Shown piece by piece: positions 1 to 7,500 of a stretch of 26,620 nt of DNA. The notes beneath the pieces are model-generated. The model had not been told where the DNA came from, did not search any database, and saw only the letters and a list, made by a program, of their open reading frames with translations. A program made the position numbers and the translations under genes. This DNA is from SHZI01 sp038214295 (GTDB taxonomy: Bacteria; Pseudomonadota; Gammaproteobacteria; Steroidobacterales; GCA-2729495): contig JBBQSA010000044.1 of assembly GCA_038214295.1 (NCBI GenBank), positions 1-26,620 on the forward strand, read 5' to 3'. Position 1 is the stretch's first letter. Each line of letters starts with the position of its first letter.

Positions 1-145
1 CGCCTTGAATGCCGACCCTCTCATCCCCATAGTTAGTACGTGCATCAAGAGTGGAGCGAATGCTCCCGCCAACCTGCCCCGCCCGGGCAAGGTGGCGCGC
101 CAATCGGCGGATGCGGCTGGTTCAGCAACGAAACGGGAGAACGCG

Positions 146-613
146 ATGACTGAAGGAGTGGTTCCCGGGATCACCCCGGAACAGGCCTGCGAACTGGGTG
201 ACCGGTACCGGGAGGCGCGCGGGGGTGTCCGGTACAGCCCGCGGCAGGTGTACCGCTGGTACGCACAAAGCGCGCTGGCCGGCTACGCGCAAGGCCAGAA
301 CAACCTGGGCGCCTGCTTCCAGCACGGTATCGGCTGCCGGCAAAGCTATGGGCGGGCACTGCCCTGGTACCGTCGCGCGGCGGCCCAGGGGCTGGGTATC
401 GCGTCCTCGAATCTCGGGCACCTGTACCTGCACGGTCAGGGCGTGGCACCGAGCAGATCAGAGGCGCTGGCCTGGTTCCAGAAGGCGCTCGCCCAGGGCA
501 ACGAGCAGGCCCGGGAGTTGGTGAAGAGCCTCGGTGGGGTGGTTAAACCGGCGGCGCGTGTCGACGCGCCGCCCGACGGGAATGACGGTGAGGAGAGCGA
601 CAGGCATGGCTGA
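146..613 (+). CDS. Sel1-like repeat (SLR/TPR-type) protein
   Basis: A 155-residue soluble protein made almost entirely of Sel1-like helical repeats. Such repeats are scaffolds for protein-protein contacts, so a specific role cannot be read from sequence. A degenerate first unit lies at about residues 14-49, and two clear units at about 50-85 (GQNNLGACFQHG...ALPWYRRAAAQG) and 86-121 (ASSNLGHLYLHGQG...ALAWFQKALAQG). The tail (about 130-155) is acidic and looks disordered. I chose the ATG at 146 because a GGGAGA element precedes it and the repeats follow at once. The reading frame is open back to position 5, but that part encodes a Pro/Ala-rich stretch without motifs. No signal peptide is visible. 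The last 8 bases overlap the start of the downstream phosphoesterase gene, so the two are probably translated together and may work together. Confidence 0.85.
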   Translation: MTEGVVPGITPEQACELGDRYREARGGVRYSPRQVYRWYAQSALAGYAQGQNNLGACFQHGIGCRQSYGRALPWYRRAAAQGLGIASSNLGHLYLHGQGVAPSRSEALAWFQKALAQGNEQARELVKSLGGVVKPAARVDAPPDGNDGEESDRHG

Positions 614-1667
614 CAACAACGGACTGGTGCGGACACTGTTCGACGGACCACTGGATATCGTCGGCGACATTCACGGCGAGTACGGCGCCCTCAAGGACCT
701 GCTGCGCCACCTTGGCTACAGCGCGGCGGGCGAGCATCCGGCGGGTCGCCGGCTGGCGTTCATTGGCGACCTGGGTGACCGGGGCGAGGACAGCCCCGCC
801 GTGATCGGCTTTGTCCGGCAGCTGGTGGAGCGCGACCTGGCCCAGTGCGTGCTGGGGAACCACGAGCTGAACCTGCTGCGCGGTGAGCACAAGGAGGGTA
901 ACGGCTGGTTCTACGCGGACAACCACGACCACAGGAAGAACAAGTTCCTGGAGTCCCGGGGAGCAACACCGGAGCAGCGCGAGGCTTTCCTGCCGTTCAT
1001 TGAGGCGCTCCCGCTGGCCCTCGAGCGGCCCGACCTGCGCCTGGTGCACGCCTGCTGGGATGTGCCCTTCATGGCGCTGCTCCGGGAGTCCCGGTCCGGG
1101 ATCCTCGATTTGTACCGGGCCGAGGCCACTATCGCCAGGGCGAAGATTGCGGCGAGCGGGCTGGAGGCAAAGGCCAGTCAGGAGATGAGCAAGTACGGGT
1201 CGCTGTTGTCCGAGCGGGATGCGAATGTTCCCCTGTTGGAGAGCGTGGGCCGCATCGACGAGATCAAGCAGATGAACAACCGGGTCAGCCTCGTGACCTC
1301 CGGCCCGGAGCGGTTGGCCAGCAAGACCTTTTACGCCAGCAACAAGTGGCGGATGGTCGATCGCGTGAAGTGGTGGAACGAGTACCCGGACGAGGTCCCG
1401 GTGATCATCGGCCACTACTGGCGGTGGGCAACGGCGCAGGCCCGGAATGAATTCTCGCGCGGCGAGCACGACCTGTTCGAGGGCCTGGCCACGAACCGCT
1501 GGCACGGCCGAGGGGACAAGGTCTACTGCGCGGATTTCGGGGTGGGCGCCCGCTACAAGGAACGCGCGAACGGCACGCTGCAGGGCTTCCAGTCCCGGCT
1601 CGGCGCCGTCCGGTGGCCGGAGCAGGAGCTGGTGTTTGATTCGGGGGAGCGGCAGCGGCTGGTTTAG
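606..1667 (+). CDS. PPP-family metallophosphoesterase (ApaH/protein-phosphatase-like)
   Basis: A 353-residue member of the calcineurin-like/PPP metallophosphoesterase fold, which uses two metal ions to cleave phosphate esters. All the core motifs are visible: GDIHG at residues 20-24, GDLGDRG at 54-60, GNHE at 84-87, and later VHACW (about 147-151) and a distal IIGHYW motif supplying a further His. The order and spacing match bacterial Ser/Thr phosphatases and ApaH-type dinucleotide phosphatases, but the protein is longer because of an insert of about 90 residues between the VHACW and GHYW motifs. The substrate cannot be decided from sequence. The ATG at 606 gives an N-terminus that leads straight into the first metal motif, whereas the open frame upstream (from 534) lies inside the Sel1 gene. 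The overlap with the Sel1 gene suggests coupled expression, and the repeat protein could be an adaptor (inference). Confidence 0.88.
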   Translation: MADNNGLVRTLFDGPLDIVGDIHGEYGALKDLLRHLGYSAAGEHPAGRRLAFIGDLGDRGEDSPAVIGFVRQLVERDLAQCVLGNHELNLLRGEHKEGNGWFYADNHDHRKNKFLESRGATPEQREAFLPFIEALPLALERPDLRLVHACWDVPFMALLRESRSGILDLYRAEATIARAKIAASGLEAKASQEMSKYGSLLSERDANVPLLESVGRIDEIKQMNNRVSLVTSGPERLASKTFYASNKWRMVDRVKWWNEYPDEVPVIIGHYWRWATAQARNEFSRGEHDLFEGLATNRWHGRGDKVYCADFGVGARYKERANGTLQGFQSRLGAVRWPEQELVFDSGERQRLV

Positions 1668-1699
1668 GGCCGTCGCTGACCGCGTCCGCGCCCACCCCC

Positions 1700-1728
1700 T
1701 TGCACTCCCGCCTTTCCGCCAGTATATT
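1700..1728 (+). promoter_or_regulatory. Putative sigma70 promoter for the MerR-VIT/VWA operon
   Basis: TTGCAC (1700-1705), a 17-base spacer and TATATT (1723-1728; five of six to consensus) lie just upstream of the MerR gene, in an A+T-richer patch of otherwise G+C-rich DNA. A transcript would start near 1735, only about 14 bases before the GTG start at 1749, leaving almost no 5' leader and no ribosome-binding site. The -35 keeps only TTG, so strength is uncertain. MerR proteins usually act at promoters with long 19-20-base spacers, and this one has an ordinary spacer. Confidence 0.45.
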
Positions 1729-1748
1729 GAGACAGTGATGGTGACAAA

Positions 1749-2192
1749 GTGACTGGCATGAATCCCGCTTCTATAGAGGGGCCCGAAAAGCAGCTCGGGC
1801 TGGACGAGCTCTGCGGCCTGGCAAATTTGCCGCGGCGCACTGTTCGGTACTACATCCAGATCGGGCTCGTGGACCGACCGATCGGGGAGACCCGGGCGGC
1901 GTATTACACGGGGCGGCACCTGACGCAGCTGCTGACGATCCGGAAGTGGACGGACGCGGGTTTGTCGCTGGAGCGGGTCCGGGAGCTGCTCGAAGGGGCG
2001 GACCCGGCGGTGCCGCCGCCGCGACCCCGGCAGCCGGGGTCGGTGGAGGTGATGAGCCACCTGACGGTGGCGGACGGCGTGGAGCTGGTGATTGAGCCGG
2101 GGCGGGCGGGACTCGACCCGAAACAGGTGCGGCAGCTGTTCAAGGCAGTGCTCGACGCCTATGCAGAACTCTCAAAGGAGAACAGGCAGTGA
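1749..2192 (+). CDS. MerR-family transcriptional regulator
   Basis: A 147-residue DNA-binding protein with an N-terminal MerR winged helix-turn-helix: LGLDELCGLANLPRRTVRYY at about residues 16-35, followed by IQIGLVDRP and the second half with LLTIRKWTDAGLSLERVREL (about 61-80). The rest is Pro/Arg-rich, then a C-terminal segment with GVELVIEPGRAGLDPKQVRQLF that may bind a ligand or partner. There is no Cys cluster of the metal-sensing MerR type. The start may be the GTG at 1749 or the ATG at 1758; neither has a good ribosome-binding site. The gene overlaps the next one by four bases (GTGA), so it is almost certainly co-transcribed with the VIT/VWA gene and is likely to control it, possibly together with itself (inference). 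The MerR call is firm; the effector is unknown. Confidence 0.88.
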   Translation: MTGMNPASIEGPEKQLGLDELCGLANLPRRTVRYYIQIGLVDRPIGETRAAYYTGRHLTQLLTIRKWTDAGLSLERVRELLEGADPAVPPPRPRQPGSVEVMSHLTVADGVELVIEPGRAGLDPKQVRQLFKAVLDAYAELSKENRQ

Positions 2193-4471
2193 CGACGCAA
2201 GCGGCGGTGCTGAGGTCGACGGACGGTGACGAGGTTCCCCTCCGGGGCGTGACGGCGACGGGGCGGCTCGAGGGGCTGCTCTTTGAACTCGCGGTCGAGC
2301 AGGTCTACGAGAACAACGGCACGGACAACATCGAGGCCGAGTACACCTTCCCGGTGCCGCACCGGGCGGTGCTGCTCGGGCTCGAGCTGCAGATCGGCGA
2401 GCGGGCGTTGCAGGCGGTGGCGGTGCGCCGCCAGGCCGCCCGCAAAAACTACGAGCAGGCGATCGACGAGGGCAACAGCGCGGCGCTGCTCGAGCAGGCC
2501 GGCGACGGTCTCTGGTCCCTCAGCCTCGGCAACCTGCTGGCCGGCGAGCGGGCGGTGATCCGCTACCGCTACGCGGAGCTGCTGGACCGGGCGGGTGACG
2601 AGGTGCGCCTGTCGGTCCCGACCGTCATCGCGCCCCGCTACGGCAATCCCGCCGACAGCGGCCTGCAGCCTCACCAGGTGCCCGGCGTGAACCTGCTGGC
2701 GGAGTACCCCCTGGCGCTGGCCATCGATATCCGCGGCGCCATGGCCCGGGCGTTGCTGACCTCGCCGAGCCACATCGTGTCGCTGACCGCAATTGATGGC
2801 GGCCAGCGCGTGAGCCTGGCACCGGGCGCGTTTCTGGATCGCGACTTCGTGCTGCGCCTGTCCGGGCCGGTGACGCGGTCCGCCGGCCTCGTGGCCCTCG
2901 ACGGCCAGGGGGAGGGCGCTGGCTACACGGCGCTGTTGAGCCTGGATCCCGGCATCACCGAGGAGGCGGGGGCGCCACTGGCGCTGAAGCTCGTCGTTGA
3001 CTGCTCGGGCTCCATGGGCGGCACCAGCATCGAGTGCGCGCGGCGGGCACTGAAGTCCGTACTCGTGCGCCTGACGCCGGCGGACCGGGTTAGCCTCACG
3101 CGCTTCGGCTCCACTGTTGAACACGCGACCCCCGGCCTCGTGGCCGCGGAGGGCGGCGCCCTCGCGAAACTGTCCCACGACGTGCGTGAGTTGCAGGCGG
3201 ACCTGGGCGGCACGGAAATGGACGGCGCGTTGCGTGCCGCCGTGAAAATTCCCACGGGCAAGGCCACCGTGAAGGACATCCTGCTGATCACCGACGCGGA
3301 AGTCTGGTCGGTCGACAGCATGGTGGAGGAGGTGGCGAAGTCCGGTCACCGGCTCTTCGTGGTGGCGGTGGGCTCGGCGCCGGTGGAGGCACTCAGCCGC
3401 AAGCTCGCCGACCGCACGGGCGGCGCCTGCGAGTTCGTGAGTCCCGCCGAGGACGCCGAGGCCGCCATCGTCCGCACCTTCCGCCGTTTGCGGGAGGCGC
3501 CGAAGCGGGTGGCCGCCGTGCGCTGGCCGGTGGTGCCCGTCTGGACACTGCCGCTGCCCGCGGCGGTGTTCTCCGGCGACACGCTGCACCTGCTGGCGGG
3601 CTTTGCCAGCGCGCCGGTAGGCGAAGTGACGGTCACCGTGACCGGTGCCCGCGCCGGCAATATTGTCCTCAAGGGGCAGCTCGGCGCCGCCGGCAGCGAC
3701 GCCGTGCTGCCACGCCTCGCGGCTGAGCGGCGCCTGCCGCACCTGGAAGAAGAGGAAGCCACCGCGCTGGCCGAGCGCTACCAGTTGCCGAGCGCGTACA
3801 CGAGCTTCGTCGTCGTGCAGGTGCGCGAGGGCGCGGAGAAGGCCACCGCGTTGCCGAAGCTCGCGGCCGTGCCGCAGATGCTGGCGGCGGGGTGGGGGGC
3901 GACGGGGGCAGCTGAGAGGTCCTTGATGTGTGAAAGCTTGTCGGTGCCTGGCGACTACTCAGAATTTGCGCGCCCGGTGCCCAACGCGAGGGCGAGCCGC
4001 CATGCACCCACCTTGTGCCGGGACGAGTCGCTCCCTTCCGTACGAATGCTGGGAGCAAGTGTCGCGGCTGGAAGCGCCGACTCGAGTAGTCACAGCACTG
4101 CCCCGCCCCTCGACGTGCTGCACGCCATCGCCGCCCGGCTGCGGGCGAATCCCGACGAGCGCTTCTGGATCGAGGACCTCGGGGACCTCGGTGTGGATGT
4201 CGACGCGCTCCGGGCGCTGGGCGCGGCCATCGATGCCGGGTCCGCCAGCGAATCCGACGCCGTGCGCTGCTGGATCGCCGAACTGGCGGCGTCGCCGGCG
4301 GGGGCGAGCCTGTCGGCTGAAGACCGGGCGCTGCTCGAGGGTGGCGTGGCCGGCGACCGGAGCCTGCGGGAGGCCCGGGCGGCGGTGCGCGGGCTGCTGG
4401 CACGCGTGTCGCCGGCGGCCTGGCAGGGTGAGCCGGAGATGGCCAGTGCCGGGGGACTGCCCGGATTGTAG
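2189..4471 (+). CDS. VIT and von Willebrand A (VWA) domain protein
   Basis: A 760-residue protein with an N-terminal VIT (vault protein inter-alpha-trypsin) domain at about residues 10-130, containing EAEYTFPVPHRAVLLGLEL and the KNYEQAIDEG element, followed by a VWA domain at about 260-430. The metal-ion-dependent adhesion site looks complete: D271-C-S-G-S275, a Thr at about 342 in GGTEMDGAL, and the Asp of LLITDAEVW. Such domains bind protein partners through a divalent metal. I see no signal peptide, sortase signal or membrane segment, so it is probably cytoplasmic. A less conserved, Ser-rich linker (about 575-640) leads to a helical C-terminal region. The GTG start at 2189 has AAAGGAG at 2174-2180, about eight bases upstream, and overlaps the MerR stop. 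Function is unknown; pairing with a MerR regulator suggests an inducible response. Confidence 0.88.
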   Translation: MTTQAAVLRSTDGDEVPLRGVTATGRLEGLLFELAVEQVYENNGTDNIEAEYTFPVPHRAVLLGLELQIGERALQAVAVRRQAARKNYEQAIDEGNSAALLEQAGDGLWSLSLGNLLAGERAVIRYRYAELLDRAGDEVRLSVPTVIAPRYGNPADSGLQPHQVPGVNLLAEYPLALAIDIRGAMARALLTSPSHIVSLTAIDGGQRVSLAPGAFLDRDFVLRLSGPVTRSAGLVALDGQGEGAGYTALLSLDPGITEEAGAPLALKLVVDCSGSMGGTSIECARRALKSVLVRLTPADRVSLTRFGSTVEHATPGLVAAEGGALAKLSHDVRELQADLGGTEMDGALRAAVKIPTGKATVKDILLITDAEVWSVDSMVEEVAKSGHRLFVVAVGSAPVEALSRKLADRTGGACEFVSPAEDAEAAIVRTFRRLREAPKRVAAVRWPVVPVWTLPLPAAVFSGDTLHLLAGFASAPVGEVTVTVTGARAGNIVLKGQLGAAGSDAVLPRLAAERRLPHLEEEEATALAERYQLPSAYTSFVVVQVREGAEKATALPKLAAVPQMLAAGWGATGAAERSLMCESLSVPGDYSEFARPVPNARASRHAPTLCRDESLPSVRMLGASVAAGSADSSSHSTAPPLDVLHAIAARLRANPDERFWIEDLGDLGVDVDALRALGAAIDAGSASESDAVRCWIAELAASPAGASLSAEDRALLEGGVAGDRSLREARAAVRGLLARVSPAAWQGEPEMASAGGLPGL

Positions 4472-4510
4472 ACTGAGGTGTCGCCACTCCGGCGTCGGGA
4501 AAGGGCCAGG

Positions 4511-5803
4511 GTGCGAAGCAGTGTGGCGGCGTTCACCCGGGCCTTTGTCCCGGTCGGGGACCACGAACTCAAGGCGCTGCTCCTCGCCTTCCTCTGCAAC
4601 TTCGTGCTGCTCGGGGGCTACTACATCCTGCGGCCGGTGCGGGACGCGATGGCGACCGTGTTCGGCGTCGAGCAGCTGCAGAACCTCTACACCGGCACGC
4701 TGGTGCTCACCTTGCTGTGCGCGCCGGTCTTCGCCTGGCTGACCACCCGCTTCCCGCTGACCCGCGTGCTGCCCGGCGTGTTCTGGTTCTGGGTGCTGAA
4801 CGTCCTCGGCTTCTACGCCCTGTTCACGGTGGCGCCGGACAGTCGCTGGGTCGCGGCCAGCTACTTCTGGTGGTTCAGCGTCGTCAACCTGTTCATGGTG
4901 TCGGTGTTCTGGAGCCTGATGGTGGATCTCTTTTCCGCGACCCAGGCCACGCGGTTGTTTCCGGCCATCGCGGCGGGCGGCAGCCTGGGGGCGATCGCGG
5001 GACCGGTGATCACCACGCTGTTCGTCGGCACCGTGGGGATCGGCGGCCTGCTGCTGGTCGCGGCGGCAGCCCTCGTGCTGGTGATCGGATTGATCCACCT
5101 GCTGATGCGGGAGAAGGCCCGGTTGCAGGCGGAGCACGTGGAGACCCAGGCCTCGACGCTCGGTCATCGTCTCGCCGGCAATCCCTTCGACGGCTTCAGC
5201 ACGCTGTTCAAGTCGTCGTACATGCTGAACCAGGCGCTGTTCATCCTGCTGATGACCTGGGTCGCCACCGTGGCGTACTTCCTGCAGACCGACCTCATCG
5301 CGCGGGCCTTCACCGGTATCGAGGACCGCACGGGCGCGCTGGCGGACATTGACCTGGTGGTCAACATCCTGTCCGCACTGGTGCTGCTCGTCGGGATGGG
5401 CCGCTTCGTCACGCGCTTTGGTGTCACGGCAAGCCTGGTGCTGAACCCCGTGCTGATGGTGTTTGCCTTCCTCGTGATCGCCCTGTCGCCCACGCTGCTG
5501 ATGATCCAGGCCTTGCAGGTGCTGCGCCGGGTGTCCCAGTACGCGATCGCGCGGCCGAGCCGGGAGATCTGCTTCACCGTGCTGCCCCAGGAGAACCGCT
5601 ACAAGGCCAAGAACGTGATCGACACCGTGGTCTACCGCTTTGGCGATGTCTCCGCCGCCTGGATGCAGGCTGGACTGCGCGCCGCCGGCTTCGGCATGAC
5701 CGGCGCACTCGGCATGGCGCTGCTGGCGTCGGGGGTCTGGGGCGCGGTGGCCGTGGCGCTGGGCCGCCGGTATGAGAAGCTGCGCGTGGAGCAGTCCACC
5801 TGA
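4511..5803 (+). CDS. ADP/ATP-translocase-like (NTT family) membrane transporter
   Basis: A roughly 430-residue polytopic inner-membrane protein with about 12 hydrophobic segments. The N-terminal signature DHELKALLLAFLCNFVLLGG and YYILRPVRDAM is typical of the ADP,ATP carrier/NTT family (a distant branch of the major facilitator superfamily), which exchanges or imports nucleotides in plastids and intracellular bacteria. Homologues also occur in many free-living proteobacteria, where the substrate is mostly unknown. Other family-like parts are GGSLGAIAGPVITT and, near the end, ARPSREICFTVLPQENRYKAKN. I prefer the GTG at 4511, with GGAAAGGG a few bases before it, over the GTG at 4478, which has a purine run but no usable spacing. 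It begins 39 bases after the VIT/VWA stop and 14 bases separate it from the SRPBCC gene, so it probably belongs to the same operon. Transport substrate: not decidable here. Confidence 0.82.
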   Translation: MRSSVAAFTRAFVPVGDHELKALLLAFLCNFVLLGGYYILRPVRDAMATVFGVEQLQNLYTGTLVLTLLCAPVFAWLTTRFPLTRVLPGVFWFWVLNVLGFYALFTVAPDSRWVAASYFWWFSVVNLFMVSVFWSLMVDLFSATQATRLFPAIAAGGSLGAIAGPVITTLFVGTVGIGGLLLVAAAALVLVIGLIHLLMREKARLQAEHVETQASTLGHRLAGNPFDGFSTLFKSSYMLNQALFILLMTWVATVAYFLQTDLIARAFTGIEDRTGALADIDLVVNILSALVLLVGMGRFVTRFGVTASLVLNPVLMVFAFLVIALSPTLLMIQALQVLRRVSQYAIARPSREICFTVLPQENRYKAKNVIDTVVYRFGDVSAAWMQAGLRAAGFGMTGALGMALLASGVWGAVAVALGRRYEKLRVEQST

Positions 5804-5817
5804 GGGGAGAAGCAACG

Positions 5818-6330
5818 ATGCCACAACCCGTACTTCATCAGCCGGATCCCGCCCTCGACCTGGTTTTCGAGCGGCTAGTCGACGTGTCGCCCGAGGTGCT
5901 CTGGAAATTCTGGACCCAGCCCGAGCAGCTGAAGCGCTGGTTCACTCCGGCGCCCTGGCAGACCGTGGACTGCGAGATCGACCTGCGCCCGGGCGGGATG
6001 TTCCGCACGGTCATGCGCTCGCCGGAGGGCACGGACTATCCCAACACCGGCTGCTACCTGGAGATCGTCGAGAATCGCAAGCTGGCCTGGACCAACGCGC
6101 TGCTGCCGGGCTACCGGCCGAGCCCCGCACCGTCGATCCCCGGAGTAGACGATTTTCCGTTCACGGCGGTGGTCAGCCTGGAGCCGCGCCCCCACGGCGC
6201 CCGCTACACCGCGCTCGTGATCCACGCCGACGAAGCCGGCTGCCGCCGGCACGCGGCCATGGGCTTCCACGAGGGCTGGGGCAAGGCGTTGGACCAGCTG
6301 CTCGCCATCGCGGGTGACCTACGGGTCTAG
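5818..6330 (+). CDS. SRPBCC (AHSA1/START-like) domain protein
   Basis: A 170-residue soluble protein filling one SRPBCC fold of the AHSA1 type, a hydrophobic-cavity fold used for binding small ligands or, in the eukaryotic namesake, Hsp90. The typical pattern is present: a first strand LVFERLVDVSPEVLWKFWTQ, then PEQLKRWFTP, DLRPGGMF, and the long C-terminal helix HEGWGKALDQLLAI. The charged GxW helix ending is characteristic of this family. The ATG at 5818 is preceded by GGGGAGAA, a good ribosome-binding site. The gene lies 14 bases after the transporter and 20 bases before the LLM flavoprotein, consistent with one transcript. No catalytic function can be assigned; many members of the family are of unknown role. 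Confidence 0.88.
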   Translation: MPQPVLHQPDPALDLVFERLVDVSPEVLWKFWTQPEQLKRWFTPAPWQTVDCEIDLRPGGMFRTVMRSPEGTDYPNTGCYLEIVENRKLAWTNALLPGYRPSPAPSIPGVDDFPFTAVVSLEPRPHGARYTALVIHADEAGCRRHAAMGFHEGWGKALDQLLAIAGDLRV

Positions 6331-6350
6331 CCCGGGAAATTGGTATTCCC

Positions 6351-7367
6351 ATGCGCATCGACATCATCCTCGAGTCGAACAACTCCCCCGAGCGGGTCCG
6401 GGAACTGGGCGAGCTTGCCGAGGCCTGCGGGCTCGGCGGCGTCTGGGTCTCGAACATGAACGACGCCCGGGACCCCTTCATCAACTTCGTGCCGCTTGCC
6501 ATGCACACGAGCCGGATTCGCCTGGGGCCCATCGCCGTGAGCCCCTTCGAGCTGCACCCGCTGAAGATGGCGAGTTCGCTGCTCACCCTGAACGAGGTGG
6601 CGAAGGGCCGGGCACAGATCGTGATCGGCGCCGGCGGTGGCACCGCCCAGGCCATGGGCGCGAAGCCGGTCCGCGTGGTGCGGGCCGTGCGCGAGTGTGC
6701 CGAGATCCTGCGACTGGCGGGCACCGGCCAGCCGGTGCGCTACCAGGGCGAGCTCTTCCAGGTGAAGTGGTACAACCCGTCCTGGGTCCGGAGCGCGCCG
6801 CCGGACATCTACATCGGCGCCAACGGCCCGCAGATGCTGAAAGCGGCGCCGCGCCACGCGGACGCGGTCATGGTGAGCGACTTCGTGGTGGACCACGTGC
6901 GCCGCTCCCGGGCCATCATCGACAGCTCGCTGGACGCGGCGGGCAAGGATCGCCGCGGGTTCAAGTTCAACAACTTCTGGGCCTGGCACGTGAAGGACAC
7001 CGTGGAGGAGGCCGAGCGGGAGGCCCGCATCTGGCTCACTGTGCGCGGCACGCTCTACCCGCCGTATATCAACGAAGTGCTGGACCCGGACGAGGCGGCC
7101 ATCGTTAACAAGAACATCAACCACTTCATCCGCGCCTACAACAAGAAGAGCGACGTGATCGAGGGCGTGCCGCCGGAAATCGTCCGGAAGCTCGCCCAGC
7201 GTTGTACCTCGGCCTGCGCCATCGCGGACCTGGATCGGGAGATCGAGCGGCTGCGGTCCTTCGCACAGGCGGGCCTCACCGAGATCGCGCTGCGCATCTA
7301 CGCTGAGCCGGCGGACACGATCCGGCTGCTGGGTGAGCGGGTGGTGCCGGCCCTGGCGGACGCCTGA
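6351..7367 (+). CDS. LLM-class (luciferase-like, F420/FMN-type) flavin oxidoreductase
   Basis: A 338-residue luciferase-like monooxygenase/F420-dependent oxidoreductase with the TIM-barrel pattern of the family: IDIILESNNSPERVRELGEL, then the GVWVSNMNDARDPF strand-turn, LGPIAVSPFELHPLKMA, the glycine-rich AQIVIGAGGGTAQ flavin loop, and the later PPDIYIGANGPQML and GLTEIALRIYAEP segments. Whether it uses FMN or F420 cannot be told. It resembles methylenetetrahydromethanopterin-reductase-type members (Mer-like), which are often mis-annotated as such. It follows the SRPBCC gene by 20 bases. A small inverted repeat ends exactly at the start codon (GGGAA 6334-6338 with TTCCC 6346-6350), so the would-be ribosome-binding site lies in a stem. 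The first Met is at 6351; no other start is better. Confidence 0.88.
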   Translation: MRIDIILESNNSPERVRELGELAEACGLGGVWVSNMNDARDPFINFVPLAMHTSRIRLGPIAVSPFELHPLKMASSLLTLNEVAKGRAQIVIGAGGGTAQAMGAKPVRVVRAVRECAEILRLAGTGQPVRYQGELFQVKWYNPSWVRSAPPDIYIGANGPQMLKAAPRHADAVMVSDFVVDHVRRSRAIIDSSLDAAGKDRRGFKFNNFWAWHVKDTVEEAEREARIWLTVRGTLYPPYINEVLDPDEAAIVNKNINHFIRAYNKKSDVIEGVPPEIVRKLAQRCTSACAIADLDREIERLRSFAQAGLTEIALRIYAEPADTIRLLGERVVPALADA

Positions 7368-7500
7368 CCGGAAAGCGTCCTCATTAAAGACGGCGCGCCT
7401 GCCTGCTCCCCCGATATCGGAATTGTGACCCCCATCCAGCCCTAGAGGCGGGCCGCCCATATTATGACTAGTGCATAGGTGGGGCCGAGGACCTGGCTGC

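Noticed and set aside
53..66. Hairpin GGAGC-GAAT-GCTCC before the Sel1 gene as a terminator or regulator
   Set aside because: Only five pairs, with no T-run. It is too common by chance in such DNA.
543..2060. Long open frame on the minus strand (505 codons)
   Set aside because: It runs across the phosphoesterase and MerR genes, is rich in His, Arg and Pro as expected from the antisense of G+C-rich coding DNA, and shows no family motif.
3905..4110. Lower-G+C, Ser-rich segment in the VIT/VWA gene suspected to be an insertion
   Set aside because: The frame stays open, no terminal repeats or target duplication flank it, and the family tolerates a variable linker here.
3959..5824. Long open frame on the minus strand (621 codons)
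   Set aside because: It is an antisense shadow of the VIT/VWA and transporter genes, extremely rich in Gln, His, Gly and Arg, without motifs.
7385..7417. Flagellar sigma28-like promoter (TAAAG ... CCCGATAT) before the HD-GYP gene
   Set aside because: The two parts are 17 bases apart instead of the usual 11, so they do not form a sigma28 promoter.
7368..7500. Small gene in the gap before the HD-GYP gene
   Set aside because: No frame with a ribosome-binding site or coding pattern; only a lone -10-like TATTAT at 7460-7465 and a CCGATATCGG palindrome are seen.
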